A stretch of DNA of 64,000 bases, from positions 14,416,910-14,480,909 of the forward strand of contig OY720350.1 of the NCBI GenBank assembly GCA_963082975.1, written 5' to 3'. Below the pieces are notes generated by a model that saw only the letters and a list, made by a program, of their open reading frames with translations, did not search any database and was not told the DNA's origin. Shown here piece after piece: positions 12,453 through 24,100 of the stretch. Origin of the DNA: Labia minor (taxonomy: Eukaryota > Arthropoda > Insecta > Dermaptera > Spongiphoridae). The stretch's first letter is position 1, and each line of letters starts with the position of its first letter. A program made the position numbers and the translations under genes.

Positions 12453-12836
12453 GACAGAGATAGTATTGCGATCACGAAAATTTTCGATGTCGAGATTTTG
12501 ATGTTTTTATACGTTTTGAAGATCCCTAAGTCATTTTTACTATTTATTTATTTTAAAGATTTAGTGTATATTGAACATAAAAAATATAACTAATTTTCTC
12601 CATTACTTTAATAATAATTTTATTTTAACTTTTTCTTTTAAATAAGCTTCTTTATAAATTTAAAATAAATAAATATTTTGATATTACCTTCTTAATTAGA
12701 TTAATTAAGAAAATATTAACATAAAAAAACAAATTTTTGTTTTACTCCAAACTTCTTTATCAAGAAAATTCAAAAGTGCACTGGTTAAAAATATAAATCT
12801 ATGTATTCAATAAAAATTAAAGACATGTTAGATTAA
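12453..12836 (-). repeat. Family A end plus inverted copy of 6325-6600
   Basis: 12,453-12,541 is the last ~90 bp of a family A element in reverse. 12,542-12,836 is the reverse complement of 6325-6600. The next base pairs begin another family A copy, so this non-A segment sits between two family A hairpin ends in the same orientation. Confidence 0.7.
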
Positions 12837-12838
12837 TT

Positions 12839-13297
12839 ACTATCTCGCCAGATATTGCGATCGCGAAAATTTTAGATATCGAGATTTTGATGTTTTTATA
12901 CGTTTTGAAGGTCCCTGAGTCATTTTTACTAAGGCTGAGAAAAATGTCTCTCTCTGTGTGTGTGTGTGTGTGTAGACAAGATTACGCAAAAACGGTTTGC
13001 GCTAGAATAATGAAATTTGGTATACGTGGATTATTCAAAATTCGTAGTTTTCTATCAACTTTAGAGAAATATAGCTCAACCGGAAGAGGGTCATTACCTA
13101 CAACGTTTTGATTTTTTTTTCCTCTAAAGTGACCGTAAAAATAAAGATATGTTTGATAGTTTTTGTCATGATTAAAAATTGTATACAACTGCTATATATA
13201 GAATTTCAGCTTGATTGAATCGCTGAAAGTACCAGAATTAATTTTTGTTATTTAATCCAATTCCAATTTGCGAGATATTCGAGTGAAGACAATCCAG
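12839..13297 (-). mobile_element. Family A copy (reverse)
   Basis: From the hairpin end (TATCTCGCCAGATA, with half the stem deleted) to a degraded GAGTGAAGACAATCC terminus. The CACG-rich segment is missing. A GT tract lies at ~12,956-12,972. Confidence 0.75.
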
Positions 13298-13360
13298 ATT
13301 TTTTATCTATGTATCCATAAAATCCAAATATAAATTTAGAAATTTTGATTAAATACATAC

Positions 13361-13515
13361 AATTATCTATCTATTTATCTATCTATCGTTGTAGCTCTAC
13401 GGAACTCGAAAGTTCTTGGTCGCAGCAACCACATTTCTCCAAGTGTCCCTATCCCGAGCCACAACCATCCAACTCCTACCCTATCCCATCTCTCTCACGT
13501 CCTTTCCTACTTTGT
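13361..13515 (-). pseudogene. LINE 3' tail remnant with GATA microsatellite
   Basis: On the minus strand, 13,515-13,390 translates to the word ARDRDTWRNVVAATKN preceded by KDKVGKDVRE. This resembles the extreme C-terminus of RTE/jockey-type reverse-transcriptase ORFs. It is followed by a GATA-type simple repeat (13,386-13,361 reversed), as in LINEs that end in short tandem tails. A TAG interrupts the upstream part. The family assignment is from memory of the motif only. Confidence 0.45.
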
Positions 13516-13915
13516 CCTTAATATATATTTTTAAAAAATTTATACAAATTTTTCATTGTTAATAAAATACTTTATATTGATTCACTCAAGTTCAAATTCA
13601 TTATTGTAAGCTTGTTCCGGATGTCACTTGATATTAATAGAGTTTTTTTTCAAATATTAATTTATTAAGTAAATTTAAATACTTAATTAATTTTAGTTTC
13701 ATATGATATATTTTTTTTAATAATCTAGTAGAATATAAATGTCTTGCAATGACTCGGAGTAAGGTGCCTTAGGAAGCGGCTTAGAAACTGCATACCTTCG
13801 AATCTTCGAATCCATTCTCGTCGATGAATACAATTTTTTTATTTGATTTTAAAATAATTTTTATTACTTTAAATATTTTAAGTAATTTTAAGTAAGAAAT
13901 ATACTTTGATAATTA

Positions 13916-14401
13916 TTTACAAATCGGGAAGCTTCAGGAATTTGGATGAAACTTTGCCAGTCCTTTTTTAATTCCAAAGAAACTTTCATTAGGCAATATT
14001 TCTCGATCTCTTCTAGTAAACGAGATAAAAATTATTAAATTTTTCATATAAATCCATTAATATACAATTTAGCTACCATGTTTTATTATTTGTCCAGCAG
14101 AGGACTTCACAAATTTTCGATTTTTCAGTTCGATTGGGATATATGAAAATTAAAAAATTAAATTAAATAATTTTTCTATATGCAAACCGAACCGAAAAAA
14201 CCGAAAATTAGTGAATAAGTCAATAAAACTTTATTAAATGGCTGCTCATTCATAACTAGTTTATCTGTCAAACTTTAATAATTTTTATCTAGTAAACAAA
14301 AAGAACCGAGAATTATTGCATAAGGAAAGTTTCTTTTGAATTAAAAAAGGAATCCACTGGCAAAGTTTCATCCAAATTCCTGAAGCTTCCCGTTTTGTAA
14401 A
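13916..14401. mobile_element. Foldback element (long inverted repeats), copy 1
   Basis: The two halves are near reverse complements. The left arm starts TTTACAAATCGGGAAGCTTC and the right arm ends GAAGCTTCCCGTTTTGTAAA. Both contain AATTTGGATGAAACTTTGCC and the AACTTTC/GAAAGTT words. The whole 486 bp could fold into a long hairpin. It is the same family as 25,810-26,346. Confidence 0.8.
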
Positions 14402-14487
14402 CAATACCATTAAAATGAATTTTATTTTTAAATTATTTTTCTGTTTTGTGTCGGATCAAGATTGAAAAGTATCAAAGCCGATTTTTA

Positions 14488-14710
14488 CGAGGGTGGGGTG
14501 AAAAGATTCCGGCCTGACCAAGAAAAACGATGTTTTTAAATTTTTTTTTATTTTTGCTTTATTTTTCATCATTCAAGATAGCTGAGACCTGTACGATGTC
14601 AGCTGAACGTGTGCGAAATATTTTGCACAACCATTTGAACATGGAAAAGCTGTGTGCAAGGTGGGTGCTGCGTTTGCTAACGTTAGACAAAACTTTTCAC
14701 CCCACCCTCG
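14488..14710 (+). mobile_element. Mariner-derived MITE with transposase fragment
   Basis: 223 bp between TA dinucleotides. The perfect terminal inverted repeats begin CGAGGGTGGGGTGAAAAG. About 120 bp of coding remnant (14,578-14,694) reads IAETCTMSAERVRNILHNHL and then KLCARWVLRLLT. This is the helix-turn-helix region of a mauritiana/elegans-type mariner transposase, a different subfamily from 10,895. Confidence 0.8.
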
Positions 14711-14849
14711 TATGTATAGCCCTGTATAGTACATAGTCAAAAGTACAGAAATTTAAAAGAAAAACTCTTTAGAAGTTTTCTTTTAAATTTTTATTTTGTT
14801 TATAATTGAAAAGTATTTTTTTTCAAAATAAAATTATATTAATTATTAA

Positions 14850-15508
14850 TTTTTACCGACCGACGATAGTAAGGGAGGTATTGTTTTCACACCAAATTTC
14901 ACATGTGGAGATTTTTACATATCTCCACGAATTATGCATTTTCTTAACAGAAAAAAGTATTATTAGCATGATGTCTGTCCGTCCGTCCGTCCGTCTGTCC
15001 GTCCGTATAGATGTGTACAGCCTGAACGGCTCAACCGATTTTGATGAAATTTGGTATATTTACTTAATGCATCAGTGGGATGAATTGATCAACTTTTGGT
15101 GCAAATCCGGAAACCGGAAGTGGTACTATTAGCGATCGACGATAGGAAGGGAAGGGTTATTTTCACACCAAATTTCGCATGAGGAGATTTTTTTACATAT
15201 CACCACGAATGTATTGGTTTTATCCTCGGGAAAAATCATCTTCATTATGTTTTTCTTAATTTAAAATTATGTGACGTCACCCAGCCCTTCATGACGTCAC
15301 AGTCTCCTTATTATGATCACGGGCAACGCCGGCTACTTCAGCTATATATTAAAAATAAAACAAAATTAAAAATATTTATGTTATATGCCTATCTGTTTTT
15401 TATTAGATTAATAGATATATTAAAATTATTTGAAATTGTTTCTGTAGCTGGAAATTAATTTATTTCAAACCGTCGGTCGGTTCGGACCTGGCCACAGGTC
15501 AACTTATT
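14850..15508 (-). mobile_element. Family B element, copy 2
   Basis: Inverted relative to copy 1 (3588-4252). Subterminal repeats lie at 14,855-14,865 and 15,471-15,481. It has two TGACGTCA sites at 15,272 and 15,292 with the same 20-bp spacing. A GTCC/GTCT microsatellite lies at 14,972-15,004. It carries an extra ~35 bp (15,305-15,340) ending GGGCAACGCCGGCTACTTC, which resembles the 3' hairpin of Helitron-type elements. The 108-codon open stretch over the GTCC tract is not a gene. Confidence 0.75.
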
Positions 15509-17316
15509 TAACATGCTTTAATAATTTTAAATTATGTTAATATGTCAATATTCTAAATGTTTAAGAGGAATCTATATAGAAAATTTGTCTTAATTTTTAT
15601 TGAAAATTTTCTAACAAGTTTCTCGTACTCAAATTTGGCTGTTTTCAATTTTACTTGTTGATTCCTAATTAAATTATGTTTAAATATTTCATATTTTAGG
15701 AAAAATATTTTTAGTTATTTTTTTTTTATTTCTTTTCCTTTTAATTTTCTCCGGATTTAATTATTCGGTTAATTGAGTTATTTTTTTTCATATAAAATTT
15801 AAATCCTTTATCTTCATATAGTTCAAGGTTTAATTTGATTATAATCGAATGTTCGATAAATAATTGCGTTTAATTCGCTTATGTTAAAGTTGAAATGAAA
15901 TTAGCTAATTTTTTTAAAGTTACGGAAGCCTCTTTTGTTTGCAACGACGTGATTCCCCTTCATACTTTTATATTGAGTAATTGAAGATTTCGGTCCAAAT
16001 TTGTATTTTTCAAATACCAAACTGTTATGGGTCAACGCGTTTAGGTTGTTGCCTACATTCAAATAATCCGTTTTTAAAATGAGCATGCACATGGATTATT
16101 TTTTTTTTAATTTTAATGAATTCAAAAAGAATATTAACAAACGGCGTATAAACATATAATTAACAGAAATTGGTTTATTTCTGACATTTGAAAAAGCATT
16201 CATCTCTTTCAGTTCCGCTTGGAAAAAAAACAAAATCTAATTATCACAATCAATTTCCATTTAAAATGATTTCTTCAAAAATCTTTTATCTATAAAAGTC
16301 ATATATGAAAAATATATATGTACCTATATGTATAATGACGTAATATCTGAATCTTTAATGAAATTATAAAATTTTGTGGTAATTTTTGGATTTTCTTTAA
16401 AATATTTTTATGTGGCTATTATTTTAGAACCAATTGAGATTCCTTGATTAATAAATAAAATATTTCATAAAAAAATATTTTAAAAACATTTATAATAATT
16501 ACAAATAATTGATTATTCAATGATATTTTATTTAATAAAAATTAAATAAATTTAAAAAAAAAAATGAAAAATATTTTTTGGAAATAAAGTATTATTTTAT
16601 TTTTTTAATTTAACTTATTTTTTAAGATTTATTAATAAAAAAAAAATTGTTTAATTGAATTTTTAAAATTTAAAATTAAAATATTATTATCACACTAATT
16701 TGTCAAAATACCATATGTAATTTACTATTATATTTTCATTTGGTATGGTATGGTATTTGTAATAATTGGTATATTTTGATATAAAAAATAATTTTAAAAA
16801 TATACATTTAATTATTATTTGATTAAATTATTAAATAATTTTATCTATATATATTTTTACATATTTTAAGAAAAATTATAAAAGTATTATTTATTTTAAA
16901 ATAAATTTTGATTTCGTGTTAATAAAACGTTCAATTAAATAAATTAAGTTACAATTTGTGATAACGTTTAGTTAATATTTATATTATATATACATATAAA
17001 GAATAAATTATAATTTTACATTGCAAGTTAAATTCAGAAATACTAATCAACAACAAAAAAAAAAGAAAATTTAGAAATTTTATTTTCATATTTGTTTATT
17101 TTATTGCATTAACTTTCTAATTAGTTTTAAAGATTTGTATTATTTTTCAATATATTTTTTCAGATCGGATCACGATTTTAAGTAAATTTCAGAATAAAAA
17201 TTTATTCATTATAAACTATTAAATTAACCAAATCTATTATAGTCTTATAATCTTACGGAAGTAGTAAAGAATATCGATATTAAAACATCAGTTTTTCTCA
17301 TGAATTAATTAAGTAA
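15509..17316. other. AT-rich intergenic DNA
   Basis: Very AT-rich. The TGGTATGGTATGG words near 16,740 are the only local repetition seen. No gene. Confidence 0.6.
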
Positions 17317-18100
17317 TTAAACTTGTAAGGGGAGGGGGTGGGGAAAACAGAGCCCCGACGTTGGGTGCCAATTTGTAAGGGGGGGAGGCCCACAGTGGAT
17401 GCCAACAGGCCCCTTACAAGGAGGAGGGAAGAAGGGGGAGAGAAGGGAGGGAAAATGTGATAGAAGAGAGAAGAGCGGAAATGGGAGAGGGAAAAAAATG
17501 GATCTTATGTGGAGAGGGAAAAAAAGGAGTTTAAGGTCTCCACAGGTAAACAGGTGGATATCTTCTTGAAGGGGGAAAATATTACCCGCAGCTGCAGAGA
17601 ACAAACTACCTTTCCTCCAATGGTCCAGCAGAGATGAAGGTTAAATGGGCGCCATGCTATACTCAGAGGTAAAGCAGATTTTAATGAGACTGGTCAATAA
17701 GGATGTAGTTTAAGTTAAATTGAAAAACGGTTGTTTAAAAGAAAATGTATAATTATAAGAAATATTATATTACTTCTCCACCATGGGAGTCAAAGAAAAT
17801 GTATAATTATAAGAAATGTTATATTACTTCTCCACCATGGGAGTCAAAGAAAATGTATAATTATAAGAAATATTATATTACTTCTCCACCATGGGAGTCA
17901 CAAAGGATCCATCCAACATGGAGGATCATCAAAACACGTCTTTACACAAAGAACGCGGAGACAGGATAACACGTCTTTACACAAAGAAGGTTAGCATCTG
18001 ACTGTCTATATAATGCCAAGTCACCAACCGTCGTCGGAATCCCCTAGACGTTGCCATTCAGTCATGCAACAGCGCCTGGGGTGACTTTGTCATATATATA
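17317..18100. mobile_element. GC-richer block, possible LTR-retroelement remnant
   Basis: Composition changes sharply here to G-rich then purine-rich. On the minus strand, a segment ending CCCCTTACA is followed by AATTGGCACCCAACGTCGGG. This resembles an LTR 3' end plus a primer-binding site of the TGGCGCCCAACG type. CCTTACA/TGTAAGG words recur at 17,327, 17,373 and 17,415. No pol or gag coding sequence is visible. Low-certainty identification. Confidence 0.3.
17737..17902 (+). repeat. Three tandem copies of a 54-bp unit
   Basis: Each unit contains AAAATGTATAATTATAAGAA, then TTACTTCTCCACCATGGGAG. Because 54 is divisible by three and the unit lacks stops in two frames, two short repetitive open frames arise. 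They are not considered genes. Confidence 0.85.
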
Positions 18101-19240
18101 TATAATAAATATACATCCGTTACAAACTTTATTTTGAAAATATATAAAAAAAATATATAAAGGAAATAACTTTGATATGGTTATGTGAAAATAAAATGTG
18201 AAATGGTAGTGAAATAAATGTAAGCAAATGAAAGGGAGGATGGTGGATGAATCCTGAAGAAATTATCTAATATTTATTTATTTTATGCTATCAAAATATT
18301 TTTATTGACCTGAAATGTTAGATTATGAGTGGAAAAATTAAAAATAAACCTTATATTTATTGTATACCCATTAGGGTAGCTGCAAGACGTTTGGATTTAT
18401 AAAATTACATTAAATACTCGTATTTTTCCTTATTTTAAAGGTTTTTTTCGAAAAAGGTAACGTAATTTATTTAAAAAATTAGATATTAATTATTAAAAAG
18501 TGAGTAAATATATTATCCCATAATCTAAAGCAAAGTGTGAACTTATACCAAAATAAATCACAAAATTCAAAACTATTTCGCCCTGATTTGAATAAATAAT
18601 AATCAATATATAACAAAAAAAAATGTTAATATTTTATTTGATGATATCAAGTTTTAAAAATTCTCAATTTAAGTATTATTTGTGTTCTGGGAACTTCTTT
18701 GTCAAATAAACTACACTTTGAGTGCTTGTCATTATAGTATTTGTTTTAATGAAGTAACTAAAAATTATAATGAACGAAATTTTATTTCATTTGTTCATTA
18801 TTACTTATTATATGAAATATACTTAATTTAAATAAATAAAATTAATATAATTAAATGATGATAATAATGATATCATTAACATTTCGAATTTATAGTTTAA
18901 ATTAAATTATAAAACAAATAAATAAGTAAAAAATAAAAATAATATAATAAAAAAAATATAATTGAATTATTAAGTTTATTATATTAAAAAGTGAAAATTT
19001 GTCAACCTCAAAATGTCAAGATCGCTAAAACCATACAACTCGTATTGTATTATAATAATATAAATATTACTTTCACTAAATAGACAAATTACATGATATA
19101 TATATGTAAATTATAAACTATAAAGATAAATAGAAAAAAAAAATAAAAAAAAATCATTTAGAACAATTTAAATTTCAATAAAAATATTAAAAATAAATTA
19201 AATGAAAAAAGAAAGAAAATCATTAAAAGATGGTCCTTGA
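18101..19240. other. AT-rich intergenic DNA upstream of the cuticle gene
   Basis: Nothing recognisable. Composition changes to GC-rich at ~19,235, which marks the proximal promoter. Confidence 0.55.
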
Positions 19241-19380
19241 ATCTTGTCTTAAGTGATTAGACGATGCCGAAGAGAGGATGTCGTGTTGGGAGATGTTCCC
19301 GGTAAATGGAGGCCGCTTCAATGGGGACGGGGGATAGGGGGCGCCGTGGGGTGTCTGCGCCCACCGGGGGGGTATAAGTA
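19241..19380 (+). promoter_or_regulatory. Cuticle gene core promoter (TATA at 19,373)
   Basis: A GC-rich 140-bp island in otherwise AT-rich DNA ends in GGTATAAGTA, with TATAAG at 19,373-19,378. About 30 bp downstream, TGCAGTGCAGTTC (around 19,403-19,412) fits an arthropod initiator. A consensus splice donor follows at 19,465. A strong TATA box suits a gene expressed in bursts, such as a moult-regulated cuticle gene (inference). Confidence 0.7.
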
Positions 19381-19404
19381 CCCACGACATACCAGGTGTG
19401 GGTG

Positions 19405-19464
19405 CAGTGCAGTTCTGAACTGATCCTTTAACAAACGAATAAGCAGGACTTCGTAATCATCGAG
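19405..19464 (+). other. Non-coding first exon of the cuticle gene
   Basis: Predicted 5' UTR exon from the initiator to ATCGAG|GTAAGT. It has no ATG. It is inferred to splice to 21,167, where TTTTTAG precedes the exon carrying the start codon. The 3' acceptor and 5' donor are good matches, but the linkage itself is inferred. Confidence 0.6.
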
Positions 19465-20453
19465 GTAAGTGCGATTCTTACAGTGAAAACAATCCACGCT
19501 TTTACCTTGCGGTGCTTCAAAGGTGAATAATCAGTGAATGTGCCTCTCCTGTCTTCAAAATCTTCCGATTTGTGTTCAATTTAACAAACCATTGATGCAA
19601 TCTCATCATTTTTTTGAATATTCATTGTATAATATTTAAAAAAAATTGGGCTCTTAACTTATTTGATAGTAATATATAATACTTAATTTAAAATAATATA
19701 TAATACTTAATTTAAAAAAATAATGGGATTTTCACATCTTTATCTGATTTCCCCTCAACATGATTTCTTATTAATTTTATTTTTTTAATAATTCCATAAA
19801 TATTTATTCTAAAATTAAAATAGATATCTTGAATTAATTATTTACTTATAATCTATAAAATATATATTATTATCTTTATTTTTATCATTTCATTTGGATT
19901 CAAGAAAAATTTGTTCTATTATAATAAAAAATTTAATAAAAATATAAAAAGATTCTCTATAAAATAATTATTTATCTATATCAAAATGATATAATTATAA
20001 AAGAGGTCCAGGGGGGTCGAACTAATTTATAATCAATATTTTAAATATAATTTATATAATATCTTATTTATATTTAACTTTCTCCAATCTATTATAATAT
20101 TTATTTAGTATAAAGTTTATACAGTACTATTTTTGGGGGAATTATTGAAATTTGGAACAGGCTTCATTTAATACCTGAACTTAATTTATCTATTTATAAA
20201 TATATAAAAAAATTAAATAAGAATAAAAACTTATCAGTCGGTAATTTCAAATTATTTATGATTTATCTATTCGCTATTTGCTTTAATTACACGTAAATTT
20301 CCCAATTTTTCTAATGATAGTTTAATCATACATTGTAGCAAATGATTAAGGATTATTAGTTGATTATTAGTAGTAATAACTTGTCCATTCATTTAAATTA
20401 TATCAACAAACAATTTCTTCTCTACTTAAAACTGGTGGTTTAAATAAAAAAAT

Positions 20454-20938
20454 CTGGAGTGTCTCCACTCGACTATCTCGCAAATTTGAATTGGATTAAT
20501 TAACATATATTATATTGAAATTAAATTTAACTAATTATAAATAAAGTATAACTGAATTGTATTAATTAATTAATTAAAAAATTTAAATTTACAGTATAGT
20601 ATTGTTATTCAATCATATTAATTAATTAACATATATTTAATTTAAATTTATATAGAACCTTTATCTTCATTTTTAAGTCAAAATTAATTCGGGTATTTTC
20701 AGCGATTCAATCAAGCTTATATTCTATATATAGCAGTTTTATACAATTTTTAATCATGTGAAAAACTATCAAACATATATCTTTATTTTTACGGTAACTT
20801 TAGAGGAAAAAAAATGAAAACGTGGTAGGTAATGGTCCTCTTCCAAAAGAGCAACATTTCTCAAAAGTTAATAGAAAACTACGAATTTTGAATAACGCCC
20901 GTCTACCAAATTTCATGATTCTAGCTCTGGCGAGATAG
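20454..20938 (+). mobile_element. Family A copy in the 5' UTR intron
   Basis: Starts CTGGAGTGTCTCCACTCGAC and ends GGCGAGATAG. It lacks the CACG-rich and CA-tract segments, so it is an internally deleted copy. The rest of the intron (19,465-20,453 and 20,939-21,166) is AT-rich with nothing recognisable. Confidence 0.8.
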
Positions 20939-21194
20939 AAAAAATATAGATAACAAAGGGTAAAGGTATCATAAATTAGATTATATTTTTGTCTTATATT
21001 TATAAAATATTTTAAAAATTTTAAAATCAAATATCAGTTTAATAGAATCACAAGTGTATATAAATATAAAAATTTATGTATATATTTTATTAATATAATT
21101 CGTTGGAGATGATATTTTGTTAAATTATATATAAATTTCAAAAACTTTTATAATTTTTATTTTTAGGTCCTGGAAGAACATAAACCTGGAAAAA

Positions 21195-24100
21195 ATGAAG
21201 GGGCTTCGTCTAATTATTGGTAAGTCATATAATATATAATATATTATAAAATTAAAAATTTGAAATTTTCTTTAATAAAATATTTTCTACTCCCCTATAA
21301 TTCTCATACTAAACTATATATTTGGGAATTCAATTTCGCTAAAAATATTTAAGATATAATATATACAATAAATTTAATAAATAATAAATTTTATAATGGA
21401 AAAAAACAAAAAAAATGAACATTCTATGTTTGATTTTTAGAGGTAATTATATTTTAAAATAGAGTTTTTTTTCGTATTTTGGTTAATATTTAATTAACAA
21501 TTTCATGTTTTAGGTTTTCTTAAAATTGAAAATTCAATCAAATTAATGTAATCGTTATTATTATTTATAAGATCTCAAACTTTTAAAATAAATTTTTCAC
21601 TCACATTTATTTATTTTTTAAATATTAGAAATATTTAATAATTTCCAAATTATTTCATTCCTATAGCAAAAAAAATGAATTTAAGAAAATCATTAATTTA
21701 TTATGGGCTTCCCTTCTGACCCCTGGGATGAATAAAACTAAATTAAAAATATTTTTGGTAAGAATTTAATAGATATTTTTACCATAAATAGATTTTATAG
21801 TTACTGTTAAGTGTCAATATTTGATAAATATATAAAGAAAATAGATAATTTTTATAATAATAGATAGGAGAAGTAATATCTAATTAGGGATGAAATATTT
21901 ATTATATATATTAATATAAAAACAAAACATGTCACAGACATTGAAATTTTTTTCTCTAATAAATAAATATTATATTTTTGAATTCCATTTTTATTTAATT
22001 AATTAATTTTGTAAATTCCATACTCTATAAACTTATTAAATATATATATACCAAAAGACATTTAATCTTATTTAGAATTGAAATAAAAAAAAACAACATA
22101 AAAATTTAATTTTTATAGATTATAAAAATATATTTATTAAACGTTTTGTTACTGAAAATTATACTTTTAATTAAAATTACTATTAGATAAAGAAAAGTAA
22201 AAGTTTTTTTATAGTGAATTCGTTTAAATCTCTTCACCAAAGAGAATAACAATAAATCATAAATAAATCTTTGAAAATGTGTATACTTTACTTTCTCACA
22301 ACTAAATTCGTTTTATTTTTAATTATTACATTAATAATAAGTATTCATTGAAATCGAAAAGAAGATTTTTAATAGAAAAAGATAATGAAGTGAAAATTCA
22401 ATATTCTTTGTAATATTTAGATTTTATTTCATTTATACACGAGTATATATATATATTTTAAATACTTTTAATACTGAAAGAGAATTGAATTTATTTAAAG
22501 TTAAAGCATTAAATATTATTAAACTCTTATAAGGTATATAGGATATATATATATATATATATATTTATTTATGTCAATGAGATTCATTTATTTATTAATA
22601 CATATTTTTATAATATCGAACTATTCAAAAGAAAATGAATGACTAATTATTAAATTAAAATTTATAATGTATCTTTGTGAATATTAAGCATCAAAGTTAA
22701 CTAAATAAGTAGAAAATTAACTTTCAGAAAATTTTATAGAATAATTAATAAAATTATTTATGAAGAATAGATATTTTTGTGCAAATCTATTATAAAATAA
22801 AATTTTACATTTATTTATTTATTTAGATTAGAAAAATTCAATTTTTAAATTATAATTATCAATTCATTAATATCAGGTAATGCTTTCTAAAGGTGAAAAG
22901 AATTGGGGATGAGGATAATATGAATAGAATTAATAAATTCTTTCTTTAATTTACAAAAAAAAATTTAAATTTTTTTAAATTCATAATAACTATAAATATA
23001 AATTTGGTTAAAAAAGAAAAAAAAAAAGAAAAGAATCAATTGACGAAAAGAAAATGTCAATTTTGTTGTTTTTTTTTATTTATTTATTATAAAACTGAAT
23101 ATAAATGTCTATTTAATTACATTTCAATTAATCATCATAAAACTTGATATAATTGTGTAAAGAGTGTAATTTGGAAGATAGAATGTTTATTTAAAAGTTT
23201 GTTTGCGAGGATTGAGGAAGGAGTGTGGGGGGGGGGGTCTATGCAAAGGAAGAAGCAATGTCCTAAGCTTTAAATGTCGATTTAAACTCTACTCTAAAGT
23301 TGGTCTGTGGATTTTGAATACAAGGCCTGTGTCTGTGCCATGTACAATGTTTAGGACAATTTATTCAACCCCGATTCAAACTTAGACGGTGTCAAATAAA
23401 AGCAAATAAAAATATTTATCAAAAGATTAGTTTTTATTTGTATTTTAATAAGAAAATAGAATTAGATGATAAAATTATCATAAGAAATTAAAATTTAATT
23501 TGAAAATGTTTTGACAAAAACAAAATTAAATCTAATCACTTAATTATAAAAAAATACTACTATTTTTGATTTTATATTTTTCTCAAAACACTTTTGCCAC
23601 TTCAATTTGAGAATAATTATGGTTGTTAAATAATCAAGTTTTTTTTTAAATCTTATATTTTTTTGTTCAATAAGTAACAATATTAAAGATTTTTTTAATT
23701 TAAATTATAATATAAATTCATTAAAATAATATATATATATATATATTTAAATTAAATAAATAAATTACAACATTATTGTAGTATTAATTTTATTGTTAAA
23801 TTTGTAAATAAAAATAAATAATAGAAATTTAAATTAATATCTATAAGAAAAAATCTGGAGTGTCTCCACTCGACTATCTCGCAATTTGAATTGGATTAAA
23901 TAACATATATTATATTTAAATTAAATTTAATTAATTAAATTATAAATTAAAATTAATAAATAATATTTATTAAACCACCTCGGCTCTTTGTTGATGGCAC
24001 CACGACACGTGTTGGCGCGTGATTTGCAATCTTAAAAAATTAATTCCTGTACTTTCAGCGATTCAATCAAACTGAAATTCTATATATAGCAGTTGTATAC

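Noticed and set aside
13745-13825. tRNA-like sequence with TTCGAATCC
   Set aside because: A B-box-like word is present, but no acceptor stem, anticodon arm or A-box could be folded around it.
14806-15132. 108-codon open frame with SVRPSVRLSVR
   Set aside because: It lies wholly in family B and its Arg/Ser/Val run is the translated GTCC microsatellite.
17731-17994. Two overlapping repetitive ORFs (87 and 74 codons)
   Set aside because: They arise from three copies of a 54-bp tandem unit and carry no protein-like features.
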